From: Physcia stellaris
Lineage: Eukaryota > Ascomycota > Lecanoromycetes > Caliciales > Physciaceae
Direction of reading: 5' to 3'
DNA length: 64,000 nucleotides
Assembly: GCA_018902385.1 (NCBI GenBank)
Contig: JABSSW010000078.1
Coordinates: 1 to 64,000, forward strand
Below the pieces are notes generated by a model. That model ran no database searches. It saw nothing but the letters and a program-made list of their open reading frames with translations, and was not told the origin of the DNA. Made by a program: the position numbers and the translations under genes. Below are positions 47,561-60,399 of the stretch, piece after piece (positions within the stretch are counted from its first letter, which is position 1; each line of letters begins with the position of its first letter).

Positions 47561-49516
47561 TCAGTTCTTTCTCCTCCTAAACTGAAGCATAGGCCCATTC
47601 TTCTGGCTAGTCAAGTGATCCACGAGCTGAAACTCATTAACACGATGTCTCCCATCCTTCGCGCCGTCGTGACCTTCCCCAACATGACCCAACGGCCCCT
47701 CCGCCTTGCGGAACTCCAAAGATCGCATCAACCTGACTATGGTAAGGCTGATCTCCATGAGAGCTAAGCCGCGACCGATGCAACCCCGTGGCCCTATCGA
47801 GAAAGGGTTCCACGCGCGTTGGGCTCGTTCGACGTCGTCACTGCTGTTTTCGGGACCCGCGATCCAGCGTTCGGGGATGAATGTGTAGGGGTCTGGATAA
47901 TAGGTGGCGTTGTGGTGGATCGCGTACATGGAGGTTCCGACGTCGAAGCCTGCGGGTACGTGAGTGCCGCCAATCAGTTCGCCGCCTTGGTCGACTTCGC
48001 GCCACATCGCGCCACCTGCTGGGGGAGAAAGCCTCATGGTCTCGTAGACACAAGCGCGTAGGTAGGTACAGGATGTTAGCTCAGAGCCTGTGTGAATGTC
48101 TTCGACTGTGGCAAAGTGTGTGCAGATCTCTTCTTCTAATTTGGTGTAAACATTGGGGTAATGAGCGAGATAGAACAGCATCGAGGCCAGCACTGTTGAT
48201 GATGTGTCCGAGCCTGTCGTGAAGCTTAGTAGGTGAGTAATACGAGAAATCAAAAGACTTACCAGCAACGATGAGGAATTTGCTCTCTGACCATAGCTCT
48301 GGCAAAGAGAAGCCCTTTCCAGTTTCTGGGTCTTTGGCTTCGACTACCAGAGAGAAGAGATCGCCTTTGTGGTCTTTAGGAAGATTCGCACGCGATTCGG
48401 CGAGGCCTCTTGTCAGATCTAGGAATCGCTGTCTCATCTTAGCTCCCTGTGGGTAAAACACCTTTTCCAATTTGAATTTTGCCAATTCAGGTATTTGAGC
48501 GTACACAGAGGTGCGCATGTTCGAGGCGGCTATTGCATCAATGATGAATCGATTTTCCTCTTTCTCAAGCATGTTGAAAGCATTGCCAAATCCGAATTCC
48601 CCCATGACATCAAAGGTCAGGTAATCGCCTGGGCATGTTAGCCGAGAAATACGTAGCACCTTATTTAATATACGGAGAGCGTACACCAATCGGTCATGTT
48701 TTCGGATTCGTCCAGTCTTCCTCGGAGTCACCTTGGCCTTCGGCAAGCTTCTCACAGAATTTCGATAGGCAAGCGAGTAGCGTTGGCTCGAACTTCTTCA
48801 AGGCATCGTCCGACAAGCCTTGGGCAAGGACCTTGCGTTTGTGACGATGCATGTCCTTGTCAATTGCTGTATGTACACTGAAGGCTCCGGGTGCAGGTAG
48901 TATGGCGTGGTAGCCCTTGGCCTTCTTGACGTTCCTTGATTGTCCGTAGATATCTAGCATCAAAGAACTTAGGAGACTAGCTTCGAGCAGGGCCTAAAGA
49001 CAGAGATTCCTACTTACCATGCAGACCGGCGTCGGTGTTGAACAAAAGACGATTCGGCCCGAATCGAATGACGTCTCCTGGACGATCGTAAGCTTTACCA
49101 AATACTCCACTTTCAAAGCACCAACAGACCGTGTTTTCTGTGAGCTTTGTGCATAGCAAGATGTATGTCGCCTTTGTAGCCATGGTAGGCCGCGTAGAGA
49201 TCAGTAACCTTTGCAAGCCGTGGCCCAGGGAATTTCGACAATGGATGTAATGTCAGTCGATATATGATTGTTAGAAAGACCTTGTTAAACCGATCAGTCC
49301 AGTTCCGCATCTTAAGAGGTTCTTGATTGCTACTTAATAGCTGGAGCTTGCATATTTACTGACTTTGAAGAGCACCGAAGATACCAGGATAATTGCCCAA
49401 AGCGAAAATCGAGATGTTGAGAGAGGCGTATCAATTGACCAAGCATTGCTGCTGAGACTAAGGTCTAGCCTTCTGAGCCAGCCTACGACCATCAAGTCGT
49501 GAAGTGTGCTATACAT
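47561..49516 (-). CDS. Cytochrome P450 monooxygenase
   Basis: Start ATG 49516 (MYSTLHDLMVVGWLRR), with an N-terminal membrane anchor (FSLWAIILVSSVLF). It is followed by the proline hinge LHPLSKFPGPRLAK, exons with GDVIRFGPNRLLFN and HKRKVLAQGLSDDALKKFEP, then YLTFDVMGEFGFG, the I-helix GSDTSSTVL, the ExxR motif YETMRLSPPAGG, FIPERW and the haem-binding FSIGPRGCIGRGLA with its Cys thiolate ligand. At least five introns break the reading. All core P450 motifs are intact and the length (about 500 residues) is normal. It is an ER-bound haem-thiolate hydroxylase that needs P450 reductase. The substrate is unknown; the motif style resembles fungal benzoate- or pisatin-type and toxin-pathway P450s. 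An alpha/beta hydrolase and a rhodopsin-domain protein follow within 5 kb. Confidence 0.9.
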
Positions 49517-50950
49517 CGTCGAATATGTGGCACGAAAGCTGAAAAGACGAAAACTACTGAGTCTTGAACGATGCAAGACGGTATTGAGACGCTGGATGAA
49601 TTGGACAGAGTGGAAGGAGGGAAGGTTATCCTAGCTCATCCTTAAGCTTAGGATACACAAGGCGCAGCTCATTCTACCTCGACAACTGGCGAACTCGTCA
49701 ATTGACCATACACACCATTGGGAGCAATTAGATGTTCTGGCTTCTGGGGTGACACAGTTTGCGAATGAATCAGATCATTTAAGTTGTTTTGACTCACTAG
49801 CGTAGCGGAGCTAAGGGAAGCTGACATCAACCTTCCGAGCTCCCGTTGTAGCGCAAGAGACGAAGGCGTCGAGCTCGACTTCCTTGAGTGGGGCTGACGG
49901 TATCTTCAAACCGGAGTAGCACTCTGAAATGGGCACGGATATATTAGGATGGTGGTGCCGCAACTTCCACGGGACGATAAATTCCTCTGATCCTCTCCGG
50001 TCGATACAGCAAGCTGATGGGCGCCTGTGGCGTATGACGCCAGTGTATGGGGTTAACGGAGCCGGGGCACTCTTGAAGGTCGAATGCCGTATACTTTGCC
50101 TTTACAGTGCATTGGACGAAAAGCCAATATCGAAAGGGCGAGGTAAGCTCAGTACCCTCCATGCCGCCCCATTTGACGTATTTGATGGGCGCTTGTGGGG
50201 AGCGCATATGAAGATTGAAACATCCAGACAATCATAAGTCGGAGGCTGACAGGGCCGTTCAGTGGAGAGCCGGATGATTGCAGCTTCTCGAAAAAGCTGT
50301 GCCATGATCGAAACAGATGAGTATTCATGATTTACGGCAGATAATCGAGGCCCGCGGGCCGGTCCAGGCACACAATTCCAGCAATTAATACTTGTAAGTC
50401 ATCCAAGAAAAGAAGTAACCAAGACAGGAAGTCGTCTCCTGGGATCGACTTCTTAGGATCATGAGATTCCATTGGATGACTCGAATGCAGCACACCATCT
50501 CCTACCATGTCAAGCCAACTCGATTGGTATACGAGCGAAAGGATCTGCCCGACTAGTACGTGCATAAGTATGCATGAGCTCTCATGCACAGCCTGCACGA
50601 TGGCGTAAGACGTCTGGGAGCTTTTTCAGGTGGTCCACCATCAGCTGACGGACATGCATCCTGAAGGATCCAGACTCCGCTGTCCATACCGCGTAATCAT
50701 CCTTATGCTCCTTTGTCGGAATGATCGAGTACTGTTTGGGCCAATGCAAACCGTCAGGCGTTTCAGCCACTTTTGACCAAAAAGCCAATGGTTGGAACGA
50801 TCTAGCATCGTTCAACACCATGTCAAACCGACCTATGTAAATGGATACACTAGCTTGCCTCTTCCTCCGTGTCCCACTCCTCAACGGTCCCATCTTGACC
50901 TCGCTGGTAATCCTTTTCAGCAGTAAGAGTTCCAAATAGACCGATCTCAA
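49517..50950. other. Divergent intergenic region with a possible gene remnant
   Basis: Between the P450 and the rhodopsin-domain gene. A minus-strand frame (50582 to about 50818; MVLNDARSFQPLAFWSK...HVRQLMVDHLKKLPDVL) has protein-like composition but no identifiable family or partner exons. The rest shows nothing. Confidence 0.35.
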
Positions 50951-52320
50951 ATGGACGACGCCCAACAGCCACCCCCGGGCGGCGACCAAGATCGTGGGTA
51001 TATTATTGTCGTCGTCAGCGCCGTTTTCATCGCGCTTGCTTCTATCGCCATTGCTTTGAGAGTCTACGTTCGTATCAAGCTGGTACCAAGCATGGGTCTT
51101 GATGACTACACAGCACTCATTGCCTGGGTGAGTAGAGAAGAACTCTCAAAAACGCTCCATGCCCTGACTAACGGCTAGGCACTTTGCTGGGTTAACCTCG
51201 CATGTCATGTCGTGGAAGTGAATCACGGGCTCGGGCGCCACGAATACTATCTTTCATTGTCCGATGTCGCGATCAGTGGCAAGCTTGAGTACATCTCTCA
51301 GATCCACAACGTCCTCGCAGTGACATTCACAAAAGTCTCTGCGACCCTCTTTCTCTTCAGAGTACTCGCTCGGGGTACCACAAAGCGGACGCAATGGCCG
51401 TTGTACATCCTTATGGCGCTTTTTGTCACCATCGCCATCGTTACTATCGTAGCTGACTCGGTTCAATGCATACCGCTCAGTGCTAGCTGGGATCGCAGGG
51501 TCAAAGGGAAATGCTTGCGTCCACACCAAGTGGTTGCCTTTGCTTACGCTCTTGGAGGTGAGAGACTTTCAGCCGTTGAACCAGCAACAATAACTTTGAT
51601 GCAGGGTTTACGATAATCACTGACGTGGTTTGTGCTGCTTTTCCTGTCTACATCATTCAGAAGCTCCAGATGAACCTTCGCAAGAAGGTCGCATTAAGCT
51701 TTGTGATGAGTATGGGCTTGCTGTACGTATCTATCTGCAGATCAATCATGAGCGGCTAAGAGCTAGACTAACTCCCGATAATAGTACGGCTGCGTGCTGC
51801 GCGGTCAAAGTGAGCTATCTCGGCGGCATCAAGGCGACTGACTCGACCTGTAAGCAGAGTTCCCATAAAGCTCATGCTTTGGGAGACCTTCTGACACTTA
51901 GACAGGGGGCAGTCTTGATGTAGACGTTTGGGCTTCGTAAGTGGGCTAAATTTCGCAGTATTGATTTTCTCTGACGATCTGAGCAGAGTCGAGCAAAACT
52001 TGGGAGTCACTGCTTGCTCCATCCCGGCGCTTTATCCCTTAATCAAAGCAAGCTTAAGCAGTAAAAGACCGGGTAATGGAGGCGAGAAAAAACTGCCAAG
52101 GTCGTACCTGTCTCCTTTGCTCGATGGTAAAATCGCCAGATTGTTCGGCCGGAGTGGCCATAGTACGGTCGGCACCAAAAATGATGCAGGCTCTGTCAGT
52201 GAGGAGCGTATTTTGGAATCTCACCAATCCGACATCCGAAAGACCACAGATATCCACCTGGATATCGTCAGCAGAGAAACATCTCGAAATAAGAATCAAG
52301 ATACTTTACAGATCGTGTAG
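50951..52320 (+). CDS. Fungal rhodopsin-domain (SAT4-like) integral membrane protein
   Basis: About six exons with canonical junctions. Exon 1 (50951-51127): GYIIVVVSAVFIALASIAIALRVYVR and GLDDYTALIAW. Exon 2 starts 51179: ALCWVNLACHVVEVNHGLGRHEYYL, YISQIHNVLAVTFTKVSATLFLFRVL, ALFVTIAIVTIVADSVQCIPLSASWD. Then TIITDVVCAAFPVYIIQKLQMNLRKKVALSFVMSMGLL, AACCAVKVSYLGGI, VDVWAS and RVEQNLGVTACSIPALYPLI, followed by a hydrophilic tail to the stop at 52320. The 'H.GLG.H', 'C.P....W' and 'E..lg..a.s.P.l.pl' marks define PF20684; the family has seven helices, is often found near biosynthetic genes, and may act as a receptor or in membrane organisation (CFEM-GPCR relatives). No frame breaks seen, unlike the paralogue at 39400-40746. 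Confidence 0.85.
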
Positions 52321-52396
52321 AATTAGCTAGCAGTCACGCGATACGCAAGCAGTTGTTGTCTCCGAGGATGTATGATGTACCCCATAGTCTTGTAGT

Positions 52397-52551
52397 AAGT
52401 GGTGCTAATTTTTTTGGCTAGACGGACAGATCTACGTTTACCCGACTTAGGACGAAATAAAAAGACGATATCTTCTTCACGTCCTTTTTATGTTGTCTTC
52501 ATGTCATCTTCATACGCTTTGTACCAAACACGGGTACGCGTCTTGTCATAT
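52397..52551 (+). repeat. Degenerate dispersed repeat, copy 2
   Basis: Counterpart of 12033-12184 in the same orientation (starts AAGTGGTGCTAAT, ends TTGTCATAT). In both places it lies just downstream of a gene's stop codon. The 52321-52688 gap holds nothing else that I recognise. Confidence 0.6.
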
Positions 52552-52688
52552 TGGTTGTACCGGTTGCCATGCATTGATCGCACCACACCCGACCATGGGA
52601 TAATTTTATGCCGGGAATCCCATCTCGACCAAGTCGCGTTACGTTCCACCAGCTATCAAAGACGAAGTTGTCATCGATCCAAGGCCAT

Positions 52689-54107
52689 TTAAATATGTGC
52701 CTTCAGCTTTGACTGTTCTCTAAATTTGTGTTGCCTTCTTTCAGCTTCCTTGGTCATGATTTGTCGCGCCTCTTCTACCGTAGGCACCTCAATCTTCCTC
52801 ACATTTAAAGCACGTGATGAATTGCCATGAGATCCAACGAATGCGCCTTGAATTGTCATGTCGTCAGGGTTTTGGACACAGTTTAGGCAGAAATCTGCCC
52901 AATGCTTGAAACACAATTTTGTTTCCGGTAGCCATGTAAGGTACCCAACAAAGGAGTGTGGCATTGCCTCGAACTGTTCCCACTCCACGCACACACCTTG
53001 CTGCGCGGCACGGCGCGCAATCACGGCGCCTTCGTCCGCTAGCATCTCCTCCCCACAAGCAAACCTCAAAGGCGGAGCTCCAGTCCAGTCAATGGCAGCT
53101 GTCGGGCTGACGAGTGGATGGCAAATGGCTGAAAGATCGCAGTATAGATCTCCACGAGGAGGGGTGGAGGGCCAAATATCGCATGCAGGTTGGCTAGCGC
53201 GGATAGGGGGTGGTTCCAAGGGAAGCACGTCATGCTTCGCATTAGCAACCCATGAGTGTTGAGAGTGAGTCAGATCCGCGGACGTACTGAGACCAGCGAA
53301 GCCGGCAGGGACTGGCAAGAGTACGTCTTTGCCATGGAATCGTATTTTTGGATCTGTGCCAGAAGACTGACGCCGCAAGTGCAATATCAATTGTAAAAGG
53401 GCAAGGCAGACCCCAGCGCCGGAGGAGTCCCCAACTAGGACGATTGCAGATGCGGGTATTGGTTCGTGGAATGACCCGGGAGGTGGATACAGCAACGAGA
53501 GGTAGGCGACAAAGACATCCAAAAGGGCGGCTGGGAATGGATTCTGAGGTGCCAGTCGGTATGCCACGCTGAAACATCGTCCTCCGGTGAGCTTGGATAA
53601 GGTCCCTGGGATGTCTCGGAACTTGGACGGAGAACCCCAACTGGAAAAATTAGCCTTCATATAGACAATAATGAGCGTACTAAGATACAGAGCTGGGATA
53701 ACGTACTAAAAGGCGCCACCATGTACAAACAACAGTGTTGCTGTTGTTTGCACTTCGCTCATCAAGGCTTCGTATTTCTTGTGCTCAGGAATCCTAGGCT
53801 CCGTAGCCTTCCTGTCGGCACTTCTGCGATGGCCAACCCACTCGCCGTGAATTGACTCCAGCTTGGGTATGACATAGGATTCGCCGCCGATACCCAACTC
53901 TTTCGTGGCTTGAACGAGGTACTGGACCACGTCTGCTTCAGGTGGAGCAGGGAGTTCAAGTCGACTGACCCAGATAGGGCCTTGTGCGGGACTGTCCCCT
54001 GTGAGAGCTTTTTGCTGGGCAGAGATCGTTCGAAATTTCGGATCGTCAACACTATCCCTCATTTTCTTGACGACCTGCTCAATGGTCAGAGTCTTTGGAG
54101 AAGTCAT
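52689..54107 (-). CDS. Alpha/beta hydrolase (abhydrolase_3, HSL-like esterase)
   Basis: Two exons: 54107 to about 53709 and about 53643-52689, with a 60-70-nt intron that splits the oxyanion-hole region. The joined reading is LLFVHGGAFY WGSPSKFRD (HGGAF is the oxyanion motif). It continues FSVAYRLAPQNPFPAALLD, the nucleophile elbow IVLVGDSSGAG (Ser in GDSSG), FACGEEMLADEG for the acid residue and FEAMPHSFVGY for the catalytic His. This is the hormone-sensitive-lipase/steryl-acetylhydrolase-like class, about 450 residues, with a polar N-terminal 100-residue extension and a basic C-tail. It hydrolyses carboxyl esters; the substrate is unknown. It could act with the nearby P450. The gene's promoter abuts AT-rich block 2. 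Confidence 0.88.
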
Positions 54108-54559
54108 CGTGTTTTCCGTCTTGGAGCACGCAGGCGGGTAGAGTTGTCTTGCTGGGCTTCAGTGAGTGCGAGACGAGCCTCGCGAAGTAGTCGCCAGCTA
54201 GACAGTAATCTAGGTCTTAGGGAAGCGGATGGATGGAAGGATCGGGGGGTGTGCTTGACCCTGACAGGACTTCACGGTTGAAGTTCGGGGCTGTTACTGC
54301 ATGCACCAGAAGCGTGCGCGACAGGATCAGGAAAGAGCTGAAGGGTGTGGGAGACAGCTGCGGCGTCATCTTGACGCTTAACGTTTTGTGGAAACTTTAG
54401 CAGGAATTGATCTCGAAGGACCACGTACGAGGCTGACTCGGCTGAGAAGTGAGAATTGGACCTTCTTTTCCCGCTATTGACAGTCTTCGCTTATACGTGA
54501 TTCATGATGCAAGCCAAGCGATCGTCGTTAATCTCAAGCCGACATCGCGTGTGCGCACT
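54108..54559. other. Promoter of the hydrolase and edge of AT-rich block 2
   Basis: Composition is normal to about 54.54 kb and then turns abruptly into the CG-retaining AT-rich type. No terminal repeat matching the 35-bp arms of block 1 is seen here. Confidence 0.5.
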
Positions 54560-54767
54560 CGATTTCGTCTGATGATTCACGCTCGAACGAGTTTGATTTC
54601 GCGAGCGATTTTTTTCGCTCGCTGTTCGTGAATTGACATTCGAAACGATGATACGTAAAGTATTTTGAAAAAACAAAATGAAAAATCAATCGTTCATCGA
54701 GACGTCGCGATCGCTGTTTTGAACAAAAAACGAAAACGAACAAATTTCGTTCACACAAATTGAAATT

Positions 54768-54896
54768 GATTTTCACGTTTTCGTTTCAAATGCTCGTTCG
54801 CGATGATTTTCAAATTTCGTTTATCGTTCACGAGTTGACACGATTTTCACGTTTTGTTTTCGTTTCAAAACGTTTTTTCGCGATAATTTTTGAAAA
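54768..54896. repeat. Two-copy tandem repeat, about 74-bp period
   Basis: GATTTTCACGTTTTCGTTTC followed by TTCGCGATGATTTT (from 54768) recurs from 54842 as GATTTTCACGTTTTGTTTTC followed by TTCGCGATAATTTT. An imperfect duplication at the entry of the AT block. Confidence 0.6.
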
Positions 54897-57800
54897 TGAA
54901 TGAAACGATTCGATGATTTTTTCAATTCATGCGACGTAAATCAAATGATAACATTTAATTTCGAAAATGAATCGATAAATGAATGACGAAATCAATCGCG
55001 ATGTGTGTTGTTGTGTTGTTGTGAATTTTTTTTTGCGTTCGAGTTTAAAAACGTCGAAAATTTTTAAACGAATTTTTTTTTTTTGTAATTTTTTGTTTCA
55101 AATTTCGCATCGTTTAACAAATTTTTGTATATAACGTATTAAACAACGATCAACGCATTTTTCAATTTTATTTTTTTGAAATTGTCAAAAAGCGTTTTGA
55201 ATGTGATTTTCGCGATTGATAAACGTTTTCGCGAAAAATTCGAAAATTGATCGAAAATTGATTTTTGACAATTTTTGTATGTTTTGAAAAATTAAAAATA
55301 TGCGCAATCAATTTTCAAATATTCATATAATATGAAATTTCAAACGTGATTTTGAAAAAAAAATTTTGAATGTCAACGTTTTTGCATTGTGATCATGATA
55401 ATGTCGACGTCGTTCAACAAATTTTTATATTCATTATAATTTTGTTGATTGTGTACGAAATCATATTTGAATCGTTGATGCGATCAAAGTTTCGAAATTT
55501 CAATAAATTTGAAAAAAAAATTAAATGTGTTTAAAATATTCGATGATTACACGATTTTTCAAATTTAATTCACATGATGTTGTTCAATTCAAATTTCAAA
55601 AATAAATCATGTGAAACAATATTCATCGTCACGTCGATTTGCTGTAAAAAACTCGAAATTTTCAATTAATTTTGTCAACAGTGTACAATCAAACACGTGA
55701 ATCGATTATATCAACAAAATTTTGAATTTTCATTAGATTTTGTGTTGATGAAATTAATGATTTCGAAACGATTTTTTTTTGATCACAATTTATGAATGTC
55801 GAGAAATCAAATTGAAATGCGAATTTTACATGCACATGCACACGATTTGAAATCAATTTCTCATTGTTATTTAAATATTACGTTTGATAATATCACATTT
55901 TCGAAATCAAAATATTTCAGTTGTTTTTTTAGCTTTTTGTATTTATGATTTAATTTTTTTTTTTTGAACAAAACGACACGTTTTTTTTGCGTGAAATAAT
56001 CGAAAACGATGACAAAATTTTCATCAATGTATTTGTTTTTAACACGATCGATATTTTTGACATTGATTTTTTTTTGTACGTTGCGATTTTTTTTGTGATG
56101 TCGATTTGATTCATAAATTTTGTTTTTCGTGTATTGAAATCAAAATTCTGATGATGAATTCAGAAATTTTCGTTAAAATTATATCGATTTCGTAATTGCA
56201 CGATTTGTTGCATTTGATCAATCAATAATGAACAAAACAAACGTTCATATGATTTATTTTTCAAATACGATATTGTTTTTTCATAATTTTTCAGATTTGC
56301 GATTGTTGTTTTTTTTCAAACAATTTGTTTCAATATTTCAAAGAAACGATCACGTTTTTGACGAAAATCACGATTGCGACGAGATTATTTCATTCGTCGA
56401 ACAATCGATTGAAATTTTCCGAATACGTTTTGACGAAAAATGTCGATACATCGAATTGAACATACTGAATCGTTTTATGAAACATCGTGAACAATAACGA
56501 TTTTTTTGCGTTCGCATTTTTTTTGTTTTTTTTTCGAAAAATGTTTGTATTGTTTTGTTTCAATCGATTTCGTTTGAATGATGTGATTTGTGAATATATC
56601 ATTTGTTCATACATGTCGTTTCGCGCGTTTGTAACAAGTTTTCGTACAATTTGTTTCAAAACGTTTACGATCGAAACATTTGCATGAATGTGATAATGAT
56701 AAATAAAATGAATATCGATGTTCGATTTCGAAATCGATGAAATTATGATTTTTCGCATCAATGAAATTGTCGAAATTATTTGATTTGTGAACAACGAAAA
56801 AATATCGAAAATCGAATTCGCAAATAACGAAAAATTCGAACAATGCACATCGCGATTATCGATGACAAATTCAAATTCAATATCAACGAAAACGTCGAAT
56901 TGTTGCAATCTGTATGTAAATAAATATTGATCAATCAAAAAAAAATAAATATGTATCGAATCAAATCGCGAAACGTTCGTTCATTTTTTTTTTTCATAAA
57001 ACTGTAAAGTATGTGAATTCAATTTTTCATTTTGATGATTTGATTTGAATTGCGCAAATTTCGTTCAGATTTGCAATCAATTTTTTTTTTTTTTTCAATA
57101 AAATCGCAAATTTTGAAATTCGCAATGTCGTTTGTTTGCGAACGTTTTTTCTGAACATGATGAATACGATTGACGAATTCGAATATCGATATGAACGTAA
57201 AAAAATTTGATGAAATCAAATGAACGATATGTAAATAACAAAATGCAAAATCAACGACACGAAACGAAAATTTTCGCGTTACAAACATTCAATGTTTTTT
57301 TTTGACACATCATTCAACTTTTTGTGACATTTATATTTAAAATTCGTATAATCGTCTGTTTTGTTTTTGACGTCGTTTTTATTATCGTACGAATAATGTT
57401 ACAAAACAACAAAATGTTCAATCAACGTTTCATCGACGAACAAATTGTTGAAATTGATTAAATCAAAAATATTTCGTTTTTTTTTCAAACGTGTTGCGTT
57501 GAACTCATTCGTTCGTGAAACATTGTTTACATACATATTTTGACAAATTTTTTTCAAAATTCAAACAACAAATCATTATTTTTGATCGCAATTTTTTGAT
57601 TTTCAGAAATTTCGTCATTTTTCAATACAATACAAATTTCATTTGTACGTTTATTTTGTTCGCGTCAAATGCATTTCGTCAAAAATCAACGCGTCGTCGT
57701 TCGATTTTGTGTTTTTGAAAATTACAAATTGATTTACGACAAAAAACGATTGTTCAATTCAATTCATCGTTTTTCAATCAAAAATTCAATATGAAATCGA

Positions 57801-58699
57801 TTACTTTCGTTCAATTGCGAATCATCATGAAAAAAATTACAAAAATTCGATCATTGCACAAAAACACAATTCGACTTGATCGAATCAATCGAAAAAATGA
57901 AAATCGAAATAATCGAAAAAAACGAGAACGAAAAGAAAAAAAATGAAAAAAAAAATGAAAAACAAAACAACGAATCAAAGCATCAACTTTCAACGTTCAA
58001 AAAAAAAACACATATGTTTAGAAAAATGTTACAAAAAACTTCTGAAAAAACTCACGCTTTTTTTACATTGAAAAATTACAAAAAGTTTGTGATTGTCGTT
58101 CATTAAATCAACGTTACAATTAAAAATCATATAGTCAATGAAAGAAATTCGAAACGTTCGTCAAAAACAATTTTTTTTCGAATTATCTGAAATGTTTCAA
58201 ACAATTCGACGAAAAAACGTTCGAGTTGATCATGATTTAAATATACGTTTTTTGTGATAATTCGAACATGATTTTTATCGATACAAACAACGTTGAAAAA
58301 AAAAATTTCCGATTTGATTTCACAAGATCGAACATACAATCACGCGTTGAAAATGCGTTTCGCGTGCAATTGACATTATGAATATCGACAAAAAAAAATA
58401 TCGATACGTTTCGTCACGAAAAAAATGATTTTTGAAATGACAATTCGTCGTTGTTTCTAAACGTGTTCATTTACATGAAAAGTTTACAAAAAAAAAATAA
58501 AATATCGTCGTTGAATTGTTAAAATATTTTTTTTGATAATGTATATTATTTACAAATTGCAATATCGAATCGACAAAATCGTTATCAACGCGCGCGTTAT
58601 AAACGAAAAAAATTTACAAAAAATGTGAAAATACAATCGACAACATCGCTCGATCGATAATTTATAACGATTCGATACAAATCATAATGAAAATCGATT

Positions 58700-59450
58700 T
58701 TGAATCGAAATCAAACAACGAATTATGTTGCAATTGATTTACGTCATGATTTTTTTGTGTTTATTACGAATTGACGAAATTTTGCGCATTGAATTTCATT
58801 ATATTGAAATCGTAAACGAGAATTTCAATCATTTTTGCATCAAATTGATGTTGAAATTTCGAAAAACTCATCAAAATGAAAATAAACAAAACATTGATAA
58901 CGAGTTCGTCAACAATACAAAATTAACAATGTTTTAAACATCAAATTTTTTTATTTTTATGACAATAAGAACGAATTTTGATTGAATGTGTTTCATTTAC
59001 TCGCAAAATGAATTGTATTGTTCGAGTTCGAATTTAGCGACAAAGTTTTTCGACGATTTGATGTTATGAATCGCGTTGTCACAATCAATGTTTTTTTTAT
59101 GATATTGAATTTGATATTTCAAATTGAATGAATTTCGTTAACGTTTTTATTACAAATATTTCAAATTTTTCTGAGTAATTTTCGCAATAATCTTGTTGAT
59201 ATCGATGTGAATTCGAATTTTTTCGAAACGCACTCTTTTCGCAAAAACGATGTTCAATATTTTTTGATTTACAAACGTTGAAATATTCGCAAATTATGTG
59301 ACTAAAACGACTGAAATATGAAATATGACAATGTGACAATTGTCAAATACATTATCAATTGAAATGATAAATCTATCAAAATGCGAAAAAAATTTTTAAT
59401 TTTGACGATTAAAAAAATACACGTTGCAACGCATGCGACAAAAAATGCGA
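58700..59450 (+). mobile_element. Crypton-like tyrosine recombinase remnant
   Basis: Around 58740-58920 one frame reads LCLLRIDEILRIEFHYIEIV...LMLKFRKTHQN, the box-I Arg region of fungal Crypton recombinases ('LLR.DEVL.I...DIE', 'L.FRKTHQ'); the Arg codon is at 58767. At 59198-59370 another frame reads FFETHSFRKNDVQYFLIYKR*NIRKLCD*ND*NMKYDNVTIVKYIIN*ND. The family has YGTHSFRRGG, then W..R.IC.WGGWS, then TI.KYL..W. His-x-x-Arg (59231-59242) and the Tyr nucleophile (59348) survive, while every Trp is TGA or TAA and GG is ND. The two motif blocks are in different frames, so it is dead. Cryptons insert by site-specific recombination without a terminal repeat, so the element ends are unknown. Confidence 0.75.
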
Positions 59451-60399
59451 TTGCGCATAATTGATGACAATATCGAGCAAAAACAAATTTCGAAATGTCA
59501 AACAATAATGTTTTGAATAACGAAATTTATTTTTTGATCGCGACTTGTCGACGAATGCAAATTTGATCAACGATAATTCGTTTCATTGACATATGTATAT
59601 ATTTTCTAAAACATCAATTTTTCGTTAATCGTTCGATGTTTTTTCATGATCGTTTTGACTCGAAAATTTTCAAAATAAATCGTACGTTATTGCATATTAA
59701 ATATCGCAATCGAATTGAAACAATAAATATTGTGAAAAATGTTGTTTTGTCGTTGATATTGTCAATCGAAAAATGTTTAATCAATAATGAAATTCAAACG
59801 ATTCATTGATTGAAATCGTTTTCGTGTAATATACGTTGTTGAAAATGTATCTCAATTAATTGTCGAAATTTCTATTATTTTTTCAACATATATTCGTACG
59901 ATAATTTCAATTTATTTGTAAAAAGTTGAAACGATCAATCGAGTTTAAAATGAAAATTTTTTAACGTTCAAAAAGATTGAAATTAAAAACGTGTTTACGA
60001 AAATTGTCGATTGAATCATTTTTTACTTTTCGCATCATTTGAGCATCGTTTTTCATTATGAATCACATTATTGCATAGCAAACAACTCGTTCAGTGATTA
60101 TGATTTGAACAACATAAAATCATTGCTTTAATGCAATACACAGCAGCAAAATCTGTCTTGTTCAAAATTTTAAATCAAAATTTTGACATCTGTTTGATAT
60201 ATGCATTTAAAACAAAAACGAAAATCGTTGTTTTATTGATTTCTATTTTAACTTTTATTATTTTTTTTTCACAATGACATGAAGTATGTCAATGCAATGT
60301 TTAATGAATATTTTCTAATTTGCTAATATATATTGATGCAAAACGAATCTGTTTCTGAATGCTCAACGTTATGTGTTTTAAAATTATAATCATTTTCGC

